From Gammaproteobacteria bacterium (GTDB lineage: Bacteria; Pseudomonadota; Gammaproteobacteria; JAJPIJ01), in the NCBI GenBank assembly GCA_021324815.1, contig JAJPIJ010000052.1, positions 1 through 55,412 on the forward strand: 55,412 nt of DNA, given 5' to 3'. How positions within the stretch are numbered: the stretch's first letter is position 1; each line of letters starts with the position of its first letter. Below the pieces are notes generated by a model that had not been told where the DNA came from, did not search any database, and was given only the letters and a program-made list of their open reading frames with translations. Shown one piece after another: positions 37,406 to 48,627 of the stretch. Position numbers and translations under genes: made by a program.

Positions 37406-38920
37406 ATGAATCCCGATTATCCAAAAATGATCAGGGAGGCGCGCGTCTACGACGTCGCCCGGGAGACGCCGCTCGATCGCCTGCCGGAGCTGTCGCGCCG
37501 CCTGGACAACGCCGTCTGGCTCAAGCGCGAGGACCTGCAACCGGTGTTTTCCTACAAGCTGCGCGGGGCCTACAACCTCATGGCCTCGCTGCCGGCGGAG
37601 CGGCGCGCGCGCGGCGTGATCACGGCCTCCGCCGGCAATCATGCCCAGGGCGTGGCGCTGGCGGCGCAAAAAATGGGCGTGCCGGCGCTGATCGTGATGC
37701 CCAAGACCACGCCGGAGATCAAGGTCGCCGCCGTGCGGCGGCTGGGCGCGGACATCCTGCTGCACGGCAACACCTATGATGAGGCCAGCGACCACGCCCA
37801 CAAACTCGCCGGGGAACGCTCGCTGACCTATGTGCCGCCCTACGATCACCCGCTGGTCATCGCCGGCCAGGGCACGGTGGCCATGGAGATCCTGCGCCAG
37901 CACCCGGCGCCCATCGAGGTGATATTCGTCCCGGTCGGCGGCGGCGGCCTCATCGCCGGCGTGGCGGCATACGTCAAGTCGGTGTCGCCGAAGACCCGCA
38001 TCATCGGCGTGGAATCGGACGAGGCGCCGACGCTGCATGCCGCCATGCGCGCGGGCCGGCGCGTGGTGCTGGAGCACATCGGCATCTTCGTGGACGGCGC
38101 CGCCGTGCGCCAGATCGGCGAGGAGACCTTCCGCGTCGCGCGCGAGCTGGTGGACGGGGTCCTGCTGGTGAGCAACGACGAGGTCTGCGCCGCGATCAAG
38201 GACATCTTCGAGGACACCCGCTCCATCGCCGAGCCCGCCGGCGCGCTGGCGCTGGCCGGCCTGAAGCAATACGTGACCGCGACCGGCGCGCGCGGACAGG
38301 AACTGGTGGCCATCTTCAGCGGCGCCAACGTCAATTTCGACCGCCTGCGCCACATCGCCGAGCTGGCCGAGCTCGGCGAGCAGCGCGAGGCGCTGCTGGG
38401 CGTGACCATCCCCGAGCGGCCCGGCAGTTTCCGCAGGTTCTGCGAGGCGCTGGGCGCGCGCGCCATCACCGAGTTCAATTACCGCTACGCCGATCCCAGG
38501 GTGGCGCACGTGTTCGCCGGGGTGCGCATCCGCCACGGCATCGAGGAGAAGAATCAATTGATTGAAACCCTGCGCCACGAGGGCTACGAGGTGGCCGATT
38601 TCTCCGCCGACGAGATGGCCAAGATGCACGTGCGCTACATGGTGGGCGGGCATGGCCGGGGCGTGGAGAACGAGCGCCTGTACCGGTTCGAATTCCCGGA
38701 GCGCGCCGGCGCGCTGCTGCATTTCCTGACCGAGATGGGCAGCCGCTGGAACATCAGCCTGTTTCACTACCGCAATCACGGCGCCGCCTACGGGCGGGTG
38801 CTGATGGGCATGCAGGTGCCGCCCGGCGACCAGAGGGAATTCGACGCCTTCCTGAAGGGACTCGGCATGAGCCATGCTGAGGAAACCCGCAACCCGGCCT
38901 ATCAAATGTTCCTGCGCTGA
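37406..38920 (+). CDS. ilvA: Biosynthetic threonine deaminase IlvA
   Basis: PLP enzyme making 2-oxobutanoate for isoleucine synthesis; 504 residues, so the long feedback-regulated form. The catalytic lysine is in FSYKLRGAYNLM, the phosphate-binding loop is PVGGGGLIAG, and ASAGNHAQGVA is the substrate loop. Two C-terminal ACT-like regulatory domains follow (from LLGVTIPERPGSF and RLYRFEFPERAGALLHFL). ATG 37406 is chosen; ATG 37382 would add eight residues. Confidence 0.96.
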   Translation: MNPDYPKMIREARVYDVARETPLDRLPELSRRLDNAVWLKREDLQPVFSYKLRGAYNLMASLPAERRARGVITASAGNHAQGVALAAQKMGVPALIVMPKTTPEIKVAAVRRLGADILLHGNTYDEASDHAHKLAGERSLTYVPPYDHPLVIAGQGTVAMEILRQHPAPIEVIFVPVGGGGLIAGVAAYVKSVSPKTRIIGVESDEAPTLHAAMRAGRRVVLEHIGIFVDGAAVRQIGEETFRVARELVDGVLLVSNDEVCAAIKDIFEDTRSIAEPAGALALAGLKQYVTATGARGQELVAIFSGANVNFDRLRHIAELAELGEQREALLGVTIPERPGSFRRFCEALGARAITEFNYRYADPRVAHVFAGVRIRHGIEEKNQLIETLRHEGYEVADFSADEMAKMHVRYMVGGHGRGVENERLYRFEFPERAGALLHFLTEMGSRWNISLFHYRNHGAAYGRVLMGMQVPPGDQREFDAFLKGLGMSHAEETRNPAYQMFLR

Positions 38921-38921
38921 C

Positions 38922-39578
38922 ATGAACGAGGCCGCCCTGCGCCGCGCGGTCATCGCCGCCGCCCGCGCCATCAACGACTCCGGGCTCAATCCCGGCAGGG
39001 CCGGCAACGTCAGCGCGCGCGTGCGCGGCGGCTTTTTGATCACGCCGACCGGCGTTCCTTATGAGCGGCTGCGGCCGGCGATGATCGTGCGCATGCGCGA
39101 CGACGGCACCGCGCCCGGCGGGCAGCTCAGGCCCTCCAGCGAATGGCGCTTTCATCGTGACATCTACCGCGCCCGTCCCGAGGTCCGTGCCGTCGTGCAT
39201 GTTCATTCGCCTTACGCCACCGCGCTCGCCTGCCTGCGCCGCGGCATCCCGGCGTTTCACTACATGGTGGCGGTGGCCGGCGGCGACTCCATCCGCTGCG
39301 CGCCGTACGCCACCTTCGGCACGCAGGCGCTGTCCGACCACGCCGTGCGGGCGCTGCGCGATCGCCGGGCCTGCCTGCTGGCCAATCACGGCCTCATCGC
39401 CCTCGGGGATAGCCCCGCGGCGGCGCTGGCGCTGGCGGTGGAGGTGGAATTTCTGGCCCGCCAGTACTGTCTCACTCTACAAGTGGGCGCCCCCAGGATA
39501 CTCGGCAGGCGGGAGATGCGCGTGGTGCTCGGGAAGTTCAAAACCTACGGCAGGCAGGACGGATTGAGGAACTCGTGA
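38922..39578 (+). CDS. Class II aldolase/adducin-family protein
   Basis: A 218-residue zinc-dependent aldolase of the FucA/AraD family. The substrate loop GNVSARVRGGFLITPTGVPYERL, the catalytic acid in PSSEWRFHRDIYRARPEVRAVVHVHSPYA, the zinc histidines HVH and the third ligand in LLANHGLIALG are all present. It starts 1 bp after the ilvA stop and overlaps the next gene. The sugar phosphate used is not clear; L-fuculose-1-phosphate aldolase and MtnB-type dehydratase are both possible. Confidence 0.87.
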   Translation: MNEAALRRAVIAAARAINDSGLNPGRAGNVSARVRGGFLITPTGVPYERLRPAMIVRMRDDGTAPGGQLRPSSEWRFHRDIYRARPEVRAVVHVHSPYATALACLRRGIPAFHYMVAVAGGDSIRCAPYATFGTQALSDHAVRALRDRRACLLANHGLIALGDSPAAALALAVEVEFLARQYCLTLQVGAPRILGRREMRVVLGKFKTYGRQDGLRNS

Positions 39579-40159
39579 TGCGAAGGTCGACGGCAGGACG
39601 GTTTCTGCTATTGCTGGCGGTGTGCGGCTTGACGGGGGCGTGCGCCCTGAGCCCGCAGACGGTGGACATCGCCCCCTCGATCTCCGTCAATCCGGAGCCC
39701 ATCGGCAGGGGCCGCTGGGTGGCGCTGTCCGTCGCTGACGCGCGGGCCCATCCGGAGCTCGGCACGCGCGGCGGGGTGTACGGCGACACCGCCACGCTGA
39801 CGCCCAGCGGCGACATCACCGCGGGAGTGAGAAAAGCGGTGGCCGAGGCCCTGGTGACCGAGGGCTTCAAGATTGCGGACGCGCCGCCTGCGGATTTAAA
39901 CCTGCGGATCGAGGTGAATGATCTGGGCTACGCCGGCAAGGGCTCGCCCGTGGTGCGCAAGGTGGAAACGTCGGCGAAGGTGAGCGTGATCGCGAGCCGC
40001 GACGGCAGGCAGTACACGAGTCATGCCGGCGTCACCCAGACCAAGGAGGTGCTGGAGGCGCCGGACGTGGGTGAAAACCAGGCCTTGATCAACGCCACGT
40101 TGTCACGGGCGCTGGAAAAGCTGCTCAACGATCCCGGCCTGGCTGATTTCATACGCTGA
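39578..40159 (+). CDS. YajG-like outer-membrane lipoprotein
   Basis: A 193-residue lipoprotein: signal peptide MRRSTAGRFLLLLAVCGLTGAC with a lipobox ending at Cys22, then ALSPQTVDIAPSISVNPEPI. The body resembles the YajG family (Lipoprot_16) in length and in the strand pattern VALSVADARAHPELGTRGGVYG... ITAGVRKAVAEALVTEGFKI. A long serine/alanine-poor C-terminal part ends in ALEKLLNDPGLADFIR. The start ATG shares one base with the aldolase stop (TGATG). Function unknown. Confidence 0.8.
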   Translation: MRRSTAGRFLLLLAVCGLTGACALSPQTVDIAPSISVNPEPIGRGRWVALSVADARAHPELGTRGGVYGDTATLTPSGDITAGVRKAVAEALVTEGFKIADAPPADLNLRIEVNDLGYAGKGSPVVRKVETSAKVSVIASRDGRQYTSHAGVTQTKEVLEAPDVGENQALINATLSRALEKLLNDPGLADFIR

Positions 40160-40218
40160 GGCACATCATGGATGGAACCTTTCGAAACAGATTCTGACCC
40201 ACCGGGTGGGAGGACGAC

Positions 40219-40554
40219 ATGCGCTGGATTTTTTTATGCACGGGTTTGCTTGCAGGCGCCGCCACCAGTGTGGCCGGCGGCGGCGGTCCGATATCGTGGA
40301 CCGAGGCGTTCAAGGCGGCGGATACCGACGGCGATCATCAGATCAGCATGAGCGAAGTCAGCGGCTTCTCCCGCCAAAAGGAGTTCAAGGGATTCCAGGC
40401 GTTCATGGCCGATCATTTCGTCGACTTCGACACCGATGGCGACGGCAAGGTGAGCGAACAGGAATTGAGACTCGGCATAGCGAAACTGGGCATCAGCGAA
40501 TCGCAATTGTCACAGGGGTTTCAGGAGGGGTTTGCCTTCATGCCCAAGGACTGA
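40219..40554 (+). CDS. Secreted EF-hand protein 1
   Basis: A 111-residue protein with a signal peptide (MRWIFLCTGLLAGAATSVAG) and two EF-hand loops. They are DTDGDHQISMSE (about 38-49) and DTDGDGKVSEQE (about 74-85), separated by 24 residues as in a canonical EF-hand pair. A good GGGAGGA site precedes ATG 40219. The stretch FQAFMADHFVDFD and the tail GFAFMPKD recur, altered, in the neighbour at 40951, so the two are paralogues. Probably periplasmic calcium binding; role unknown. Confidence 0.82.
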   Translation: MRWIFLCTGLLAGAATSVAGGGGPISWTEAFKAADTDGDHQISMSEVSGFSRQKEFKGFQAFMADHFVDFDTDGDGKVSEQELRLGIAKLGISESQLSQGFQEGFAFMPKD

Positions 40555-40950
40555 AGCCTACTTTTCGATCAGTATCGGTCTTTCGTTAGCATGCCGCCTG
40601 TGAAGTAAATTTTTCCCTCCGGACTTCTCCACGAAAGTTGGTGGCGCCACCATAAGCTGCGGCCGGGTCCCTGCCAGCGAGAGGCGCCCGCCGCCTCCCG
40701 CCGTCGTCTAATCCAATGATCTCAATGCAGTTTCGTCAGATCAAGCGTGGTTGGCACGGGGTTTGTAACAACGGGGTCAACACCATTGGTTATTGCTGAT
40801 CGCGATACGGGAAAACGCAGTCGGGTTTTACGGCATTGAAATTGGCAGACCAGGACATTTCTCAGGTGCTGAATGATGTCGGTGCCACAGTGGGCCAGCG
40901 CCGGCGCATTCATCCACAACCACGGCCCTCAACATTGTAGGAGAGAGAAA
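40555..40950. other. 396-bp intergenic region between the two EF-hand genes
   Basis: No convincing coding sequence is present on either strand. It contains a perfect 14-bp palindrome TGGTGGCGCCACCA at 40639-40652 and a sigma-54-like element at 40751-40766. A GGAGAG ribosome-binding site for the second EF-hand gene ends it. Composition drifts from AT-rich at the start to mixed. The length suggests independent regulation of the second gene. Confidence 0.6.
40751..40768 (+). promoter_or_regulatory. Sigma-54-like promoter element
   Basis: TTGGCACGGGGTTTGTAA matches the -24/-12 consensus TGGCACG-N4-TTGCA except that the -12 GC is GT. The GG and GT are 10 bp apart, as required. It lies about 180 bp upstream of the second EF-hand gene, in the right orientation. 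One mismatch in the invariant GC lowers confidence; rpoN itself is intact in this window. Confidence 0.35.
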
Positions 40951-41325
40951 ATGAAGAAGACCTTACTTGCAGCGAGTCTGGCCGTGGCGATGTGTGCAAT
41001 GGGCACGGCGTCGGCCGAGGGCGGTTTCATGCCCTGGAGCAACATGATGAAGGACATATGGAAGGCCTATGACAAGAACGGCGATGGCGCCATCACCATG
41101 GAGGAGATGGAGGAAATGGACCATGTGCTGGGCCAGGATGTCCCGGGCTTCAGCCCGTGGTTCAAGGATCATTTCGCCGATCTGGATGCAAACCATGACG
41201 GCAAGGTCGACAAAAACGAGCTTCACAACATGATGGCGAAGATGCATTGGACGGACAAGGACATGGTCAACGGCTGGTACAAGAACCTGGGCTTCATGCC
41301 CACCAATCCCGCCAACAAGCAGTAG
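40951..41325 (+). CDS. Secreted EF-hand protein 2
   Basis: A 124-residue protein with a clear signal peptide (MKKTLLAASLAVAMCAMGTASA) and a strong AGGAGAGAG site. Two EF-hand loops are DKNGDGAITMEE (about 47-58) and DANHDGKVDKNE (about 85-96); the Met/Glu-rich linker EEMEEMDHVLG lies between. The motif PWFKDHFADLD and the tail NLGFMPTNP match the upstream paralogue. A strong terminator follows 38 bp after the stop. Predicted periplasmic and calcium-binding; partner unknown. Confidence 0.84.
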   Translation: MKKTLLAASLAVAMCAMGTASAEGGFMPWSNMMKDIWKAYDKNGDGAITMEEMEEMDHVLGQDVPGFSPWFKDHFADLDANHDGKVDKNELHNMMAKMHWTDKDMVNGWYKNLGFMPTNPANKQ

Positions 41326-41363
41326 GCAGCTGCATTTCCAGCGGCAGCAATGGCCGCCGGATA

Positions 41364-41397
41364 AAAAGCCCATCCCCCTGGATGGGCTTTTGTTTTT
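41364..41397 (+). terminator. Rho-independent terminator after the EF-hand gene
   Basis: A perfect 12-bp stem, AAAAGCCCATCC (41364-41375) with GGATGGGCTTTT (41380-41391), has a 4-base loop CCCT. It is followed by TGTTTTT. It is nearly symmetrical (A-run upstream), so it probably also terminates the convergent Fae-like gene that ends at 41405. Confidence 0.9.
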
Positions 41398-41404
41398 CCG
41401 ACGT

Positions 41405-41953
41405 TCAATACCAAGTGCCGCTGGCGGCATCGAACATGTCATGCCTGACCTTATGGCGGGTCTTGAGCAATTGCTGGATGGTGGGCTCATCCTTCATCGC
41501 CCGCCGCACGGCCAGCTTCATGGCCTCGTAGTTGTTCCGGTACAGCTCGTCCTTGTCCAGCTTCGGATCCCTGGGGGCCCGCGGGTCGATCCAGATCAGG
41601 CACAGGATGCAGATATTGTTCGCCTGATTTCTCGGCAAAACGCCGTCGGCGACGCAATCGACGACGGCATCGGCGATGGCCGACTGCACCACGCCGCCAA
41701 ACAGGTTGACATAGGCCTCGTCCCGGATGGTGACCTTGGTGGCCATCATGGTGGCGGGCCGCACCTGGTGATTGCAGGCCCGCACGGCGAACATGCAGGT
41801 GTGCCCCTTGCTTTGCGCCATCATATTCGCAAAGGCGTAACCGACCGGTCCACCGACGTCGCCGATCAGCACCTCCGGCATGGCATCGGTATATTGGCCC
41901 TCCGAGGCGAACACGGTTGCCTCGCCGCTTTTGAAGATGATTTTTCTGGGCAT
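41405..41953 (-). CDS. Formaldehyde-activating enzyme (Fae) homologue
   Basis: A 182-residue Fae-family protein. Fae joins formaldehyde to tetrahydromethanopterin. The family body is clear: LIGDVGGPVGYAFANMMAQSKGHT, MMATKVTIRDEAYVNLFGG, AIADAVVDCVADGVLP and the C-terminal YRNNYEAMKLAVRRAM. Aligned on the LIGD block, the position of the catalytic histidine in AHIDLIIG of Methylorubrum Fae is Met25 (AMPEVLIGD). That suggests a Fae2/Fae3-like homologue with another role. ATG 41953 has a GGAGAG site. No other C1 genes are seen nearby. Confidence 0.85.
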   Translation of the reverse strand: MPRKIIFKSGEATVFASEGQYTDAMPEVLIGDVGGPVGYAFANMMAQSKGHTCMFAVRACNHQVRPATMMATKVTIRDEAYVNLFGGVVQSAIADAVVDCVADGVLPRNQANNICILCLIWIDPRAPRDPKLDKDELYRNNYEAMKLAVRRAMKDEPTIQQLLKTRHKVRHDMFDAASGTWY

Positions 41954-42101
41954 GTTGCTCTCCGGAAAGACAAGTGGGGGAAATTTTGGAGCGCGCATTA
42001 TACCGGCAGGCCGGGCCGGCGGTTCTTTTCCGCGTGCTGGCTTTCACGCCCCGCATCCGTATAATGGCGGGCCTTTTGCTTCCACCCTCCCCGGTGATCA
42101 G

Positions 42102-43925
<1,824 letters not shown>

Positions 43926-43934
43926 CGGGCGCGC

Positions 43935-44375
43935 ATGATCGGCCTCCTGCAACGCGTGACGCAAGCCCGCGTGACCATCGGGGGGCAAGCCGTCGGCGAG
44001 ATCGGACCTGGACTGATGGTGCTCGTCGGCGTGGAGCGCGCGGACACGGAAGCGGATGCGGATCGGCTGCTGGAAAGGCTGCTCGGCTACCGCGTCTTTC
44101 CTGACGCGGAGGGCAAAATGAATCTGAGCGTGCGGGACGTGCGCGGCGGCCTTTTACTGGTGCCGCAATTCACCCTCCCCGCGGACACCCAAAAAGGCAT
44201 GCGCCCCAGCTTCACTCCCGCCGCGCCGCCGGATCAGGGTAAACAATTGTTCGATTATCTCGTCGGCCGCGCCCGCGCTGTGCATTCGTCGGTCGAAACC
44301 GGCGTCTTCGGCGCGCACATGCAGGTCTCGCTGGTCAACGACGGCCCCGTCACCTTCTGGCTGCAAACCAGATAA
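43935..44375 (+). CDS. dtd: D-aminoacyl-tRNA deacylase
   Basis: A 146-residue DTD that removes D-amino acids (and glycine mischarged on tRNA-Ala) by RNA-based catalysis. The N-terminal [15 protein letters not shown] and the C-terminal [11 protein letters not shown] motif are conserved. The other signature, normally SQFTL.A, reads [12 protein letters not shown] here, so Ser77 is proline. It lies 9 bp after typA. Confidence 0.94.
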   Translation: MIGLLQRVTQARVTIGGQAVGEIGPGLMVLVGVERADTEADADRLLERLLGYRVFPDAEGKMNLSVRDVRGGLLLVPQFTLPADTQKGMRPSFTPAAPPDQGKQLFDYLVGRARAVHSSVETGVFGAHMQVSLVNDGPVTFWLQTR

Positions 44376-44378
44376 AAA

Positions 44379-44400
44379 CCCCGCCGTGGCGGGGTCTTTG
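44379..44400 (+). terminator. Rho-independent terminator after dtd
   Basis: CCCCGCC (44379-44385) pairs with GGCGGGG (44388-44394) around a 2-base loop, and is followed by TCTTTGGTTCTT. The A-run before it (AAAA at 44375-44378) makes it useful in both directions, between dtd and the convergent rhlE. Confidence 0.8.
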
Positions 44401-44423
44401 GTTCTTGTCGCCGAGTGCCACTG

Positions 44424-45695
44424 TTACGACGCCCAATGGCGATGATTGCCGCGGGAGTGACCGCCGCCGGCGTCACGCCGGTGGGCATGGCGCTTCTTCT
44501 GCGCCTGACCGGGGTGCCGTCGATGTGTGGCTGGTTGCGACTGTGCCGGCCGCGTCGCCGCCGCCGGCGGCGGCACGAAGTCCTCCACCACCGACGACGG
44601 TATGGATCGGTTCAACAGGCGCTCGATATCCTTGAGTTGCTGCCGCTCGTCGGGGGAGACCAGCGAGACGGCCACGCCGCTGGCGCTGGCGCGGCCGGTG
44701 CGGCCGATGCGGTGGATGTAATCCTCCGGCACGTGCGGCAGCTCGTAGTTGACCACCTGCGGCAGCTGCTCGATGTCGATGCCGCGCGCGGCGATGTCGG
44801 TCGCCACCAGCACGCGCACCCGGCCGGCCTTGAACTCCGACAGCGCCCGCGTGCGCGCGCCCTGCGATTTGTCGCCGTGGATGGCGGCGGTGCTGATGCC
44901 GTCCTGCTCGAGTTGCCGGGCCAGCCGATCGGCGCCGTGCTTGGTGCGCGTAAACACCAGTGTCCGCCCCCAGTCGCGGGAGCTGACCAGATGCGACAGC
45001 AGCGCGCGCTTGTGTTCCCTGTGCACCGGATGGACATGCTGGGTCACGCGCTCGGCCGGCGCGTTGCGCGGCGCCACCTCGATGACCTCGGGGCTGTGCA
45101 TGAACGAAGCCGCCAGCGTGCGCACCTCCGCCGGGAAGGTGGCGGAGAACAGCAGGTTCTGCCGGCGTTGCGGCAATACGGAGAGAATGCGACGGACGGC
45201 GGGGATGAAGCCCATGTCGAGCATGCGATCGGCCTCATCGAGCACCAGGACTTCGACGCCGGAGAGCCGCACCGTTTTCTGTTCGAGGTGATCGATCAGG
45301 CGCCCCGGCGTGGCCACGAGGATGTCCACGCCATTGCGCAGCGCCTTGACTTGGGGATGCATGCCGACACCGCCGAAGACGGCCTCGGTCTTGAGCGGCA
45401 GATGGCGGCCGTAGGCGCGCAGGCTCGCGGCCACCTGCGCGGCCAGTTCGCGCGTGGGGGCGAGCACCAGTGCGCGCGGCACACCGCCTGCCGCGCGGCC
45501 GGGCTGCAGCCGCGCCAGCAGCGGCAGGCCGAAGGCGCCGGTCTTGCCGGTGCCGGTCTGCGCCGCCGCGAGCACGTCGCGGCCGGCAAGGATGACCGGG
45601 ATGGCCCTGGATTGTATGGGTGTGGGTGCGTTGTGGCCTTGTTCGGCAATGGCGCGCAAAAGGGCCTCTCCGAGGCCGAGTGATGAAAATGACAT
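44424..45695 (-). CDS. rhlE: DEAD-box RNA helicase, RhlE-like
   Basis: A 423-residue ATP-dependent RNA helicase. Motifs in order: Q motif near [10 protein letters not shown], Walker [10 protein letters not shown], Ia [31 protein letters not shown], then the second domain with [21 protein letters not shown] and HRIGRTGRA. The C-terminal 80 residues are Arg/Pro/His-rich, as in RhlE proteins that remodel ribosome assembly or degradosome RNA. ATG 45695 begins [16 protein letters not shown]. Confidence 0.93.
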   Translation of the reverse strand: MSFSSLGLGEALLRAIAEQGHNAPTPIQSRAIPVILAGRDVLAAAQTGTGKTGAFGLPLLARLQPGRAAGGVPRALVLAPTRELAAQVAASLRAYGRHLPLKTEAVFGGVGMHPQVKALRNGVDILVATPGRLIDHLEQKTVRLSGVEVLVLDEADRMLDMGFIPAVRRILSVLPQRRQNLLFSATFPAEVRTLAASFMHSPEVIEVAPRNAPAERVTQHVHPVHREHKRALLSHLVSSRDWGRTLVFTRTKHGADRLARQLEQDGISTAAIHGDKSQGARTRALSEFKAGRVRVLVATDIAARGIDIEQLPQVVNYELPHVPEDYIHRIGRTGRASASGVAVSLVSPDERQQLKDIERLLNRSIPSSVVEDFVPPPAAATRPAQSQPATHRRHPGQAQKKRHAHRRDAGGGHSRGNHRHWAS

Positions 45696-45735
45696 TTTTA
45701 TAAAGCTCCTGTGAGCCTCCAAGGGAGGCTGGATG

Positions 45736-45782
45736 GCTGTCTGCCGGTGCGCTTTACAACGCACAGGACCGGTCCAGACAGC
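45736..45782 (-). ncRNA. Structured 5' leader of rhlE, three-way-junction-like
   Basis: On the rhlE sense strand, GCTGTCTG (45782-45775) pairs with CAGACAGC (45743-45736). Inside it are a self-complementary GGACCGGTCC (45775-45766) and a hairpin GTGCG (45764-45760) with CGCAC (45751-45747). An additional GCCTCC/GGGAGGC hairpin lies nearer the start (45714-45729). The whole is 20-90 bases upstream of the start codon. It may be an autoregulatory or cold-responsive leader, as helicase mRNAs often have; no known RNA family is recognised. Confidence 0.45.
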
Positions 45783-45972
45783 GGCATTGATAAATCGGGG
45801 AACAGCCTTATGGGGGCGATAACCGCGACAGGTTTGCGGGAGGGAAGGGGCGCTGCGCCCGTTGACGGCGATTTACCCGGAACTTCATGGGCTGTAACTG
45901 CCGGAACCTCAAGGCATGGACCGGACCATGCCGCAACAAACTCTGCGCGCACTCTACCACAGCCGGCCGGTA

Positions 45973-46965
45973 TTACCTAATCGCGGATGACCCGGTGATG
46001 TTGTCAACCCGCTTGCGCAATTTGAACAGGAGGTAGCGCCAGGAACCCTCCAGATAGCGGCGATGGCGCGTGCGCAACGTGGCCGCGACCCCCGCGATGA
46101 TCAGCCGGGCAAGATGTTCATCGGCCAGCAGGCGGGCCCGTATCTGATCGAAGGTTTCCACCGCCGTGACGGATTTCGCGGAGGATTCACCGCCCGCCGT
46201 CCTGACATGTTCAATGATTGCGGAAAAAACAGGCAATTCCTCATCCGAAAAAGCGGCGTTTGCCGCCGGCGTCAGGCGGTCGGGTATCCGTGACTCGACG
46301 AGCAGTCCGTCGAGTAACATGGCGCGATCCAATTCCCGGGACAGGCGCGGGCCGTGACGTTCGATCAACTCGATTAAATGTGCCCAGGAAAAACATGCCT
46401 GGGTGCTGAGGTCCGCGAACTCCTCCAGCGTCAATCCCGTGCCGGGCAGGACTTCCCGCAGTCGCGCCAGTTTGGTCAGTGAGAATTCATCGATGCCCAC
46501 GACCACCCCGCCCGGCGACAGATGGCGCGCGGAGTCCAGGAGCAGCCTTTCCGGAGGCTGTATGTATTGCGCGGATTCCTGGAACAGGATGGCGTCGTAG
46601 GATGAAGATGGCGTCTTCATGTCCTCAAAACGCGTGCAGACCAGATGGCCGGTGTCGCCGATGCGATTTCGCACCGCCTTGATTTGCTGGTGATCGGGGG
46701 TGATTCCGGTGACCTCGTAGCCCGCGCGCAGAAGACGTTCAAAGGTTTTACCCAGGCCCGTGCCCACTTCCAGCACACGACAGGGCGGGGGCGGCAGCAG
46801 CGCCAGCAGTCGCTCGGTCGCCCGCGCCTGTGCGCGATGCGGGGATGGATCCCCCGGCGCCATGATGCCCAGATGCAGTTCGTCGATCAGGCCATATTCC
46901 AGCCGCAGGGCCTCGGCGAAAACATTCAGCGGGAAGGCCAGCCTGCTCAGCGATGGTTCGGTCAT
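45973..46965 (-). CDS. SAM-dependent methyltransferase of unknown substrate
   Basis: A 330-residue class I methyltransferase. The SAM-binding motif I is RVLEVGTGLGKTFERLLRAGYEVTGI, with the acidic residue of motif II in ITPDHQQIKAVRN, and a DAILFQESAQYI motif IV. The N-terminal FPLNVFAEALRLEYGLIDELHLGIM resembles small-molecule (lipid or quinone-type) methyltransferases. The C-terminal 130 residues are helical. ATG 46965 is chosen; GTG 46974 is possible. It ends 12 bp after the hemF stop on the same strand, hinting at a tetrapyrrole link that is not proven. Confidence 0.75.
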   Translation of the reverse strand: MTEPSLSRLAFPLNVFAEALRLEYGLIDELHLGIMAPGDPSPHRAQARATERLLALLPPPPCRVLEVGTGLGKTFERLLRAGYEVTGITPDHQQIKAVRNRIGDTGHLVCTRFEDMKTPSSSYDAILFQESAQYIQPPERLLLDSARHLSPGGVVVGIDEFSLTKLARLREVLPGTGLTLEEFADLSTQACFSWAHLIELIERHGPRLSRELDRAMLLDGLLVESRIPDRLTPAANAAFSDEELPVFSAIIEHVRTAGGESSAKSVTAVETFDQIRARLLADEHLARLIIAGVAATLRTRHRRYLEGSWRYLLFKLRKRVDNITGSSAIR

Positions 46966-46977
46966 GGGCGTCACGCC

Positions 46978-48601
<1,624 letters not shown>

Positions 48602-48627
48602 CCGCCGACGCCTTAAAGGCTGCCCGC

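Noticed and set aside
40219..41325. EF-hand proteins as lanmodulins, given the nearby Fae homologue
   Set aside because: Lanmodulin loops have proline at position 2 and 12-13 residue spacing between hands. Here position 2 is Thr, Lys or Ala and the hands are 24-26 residues apart, as in ordinary calcium EF-hand pairs.
44375..44400. GC-rich inverted repeat after dtd as a regulatory site
   Set aside because: The stem with flanking A- and T-runs between convergent genes is a simple terminator.
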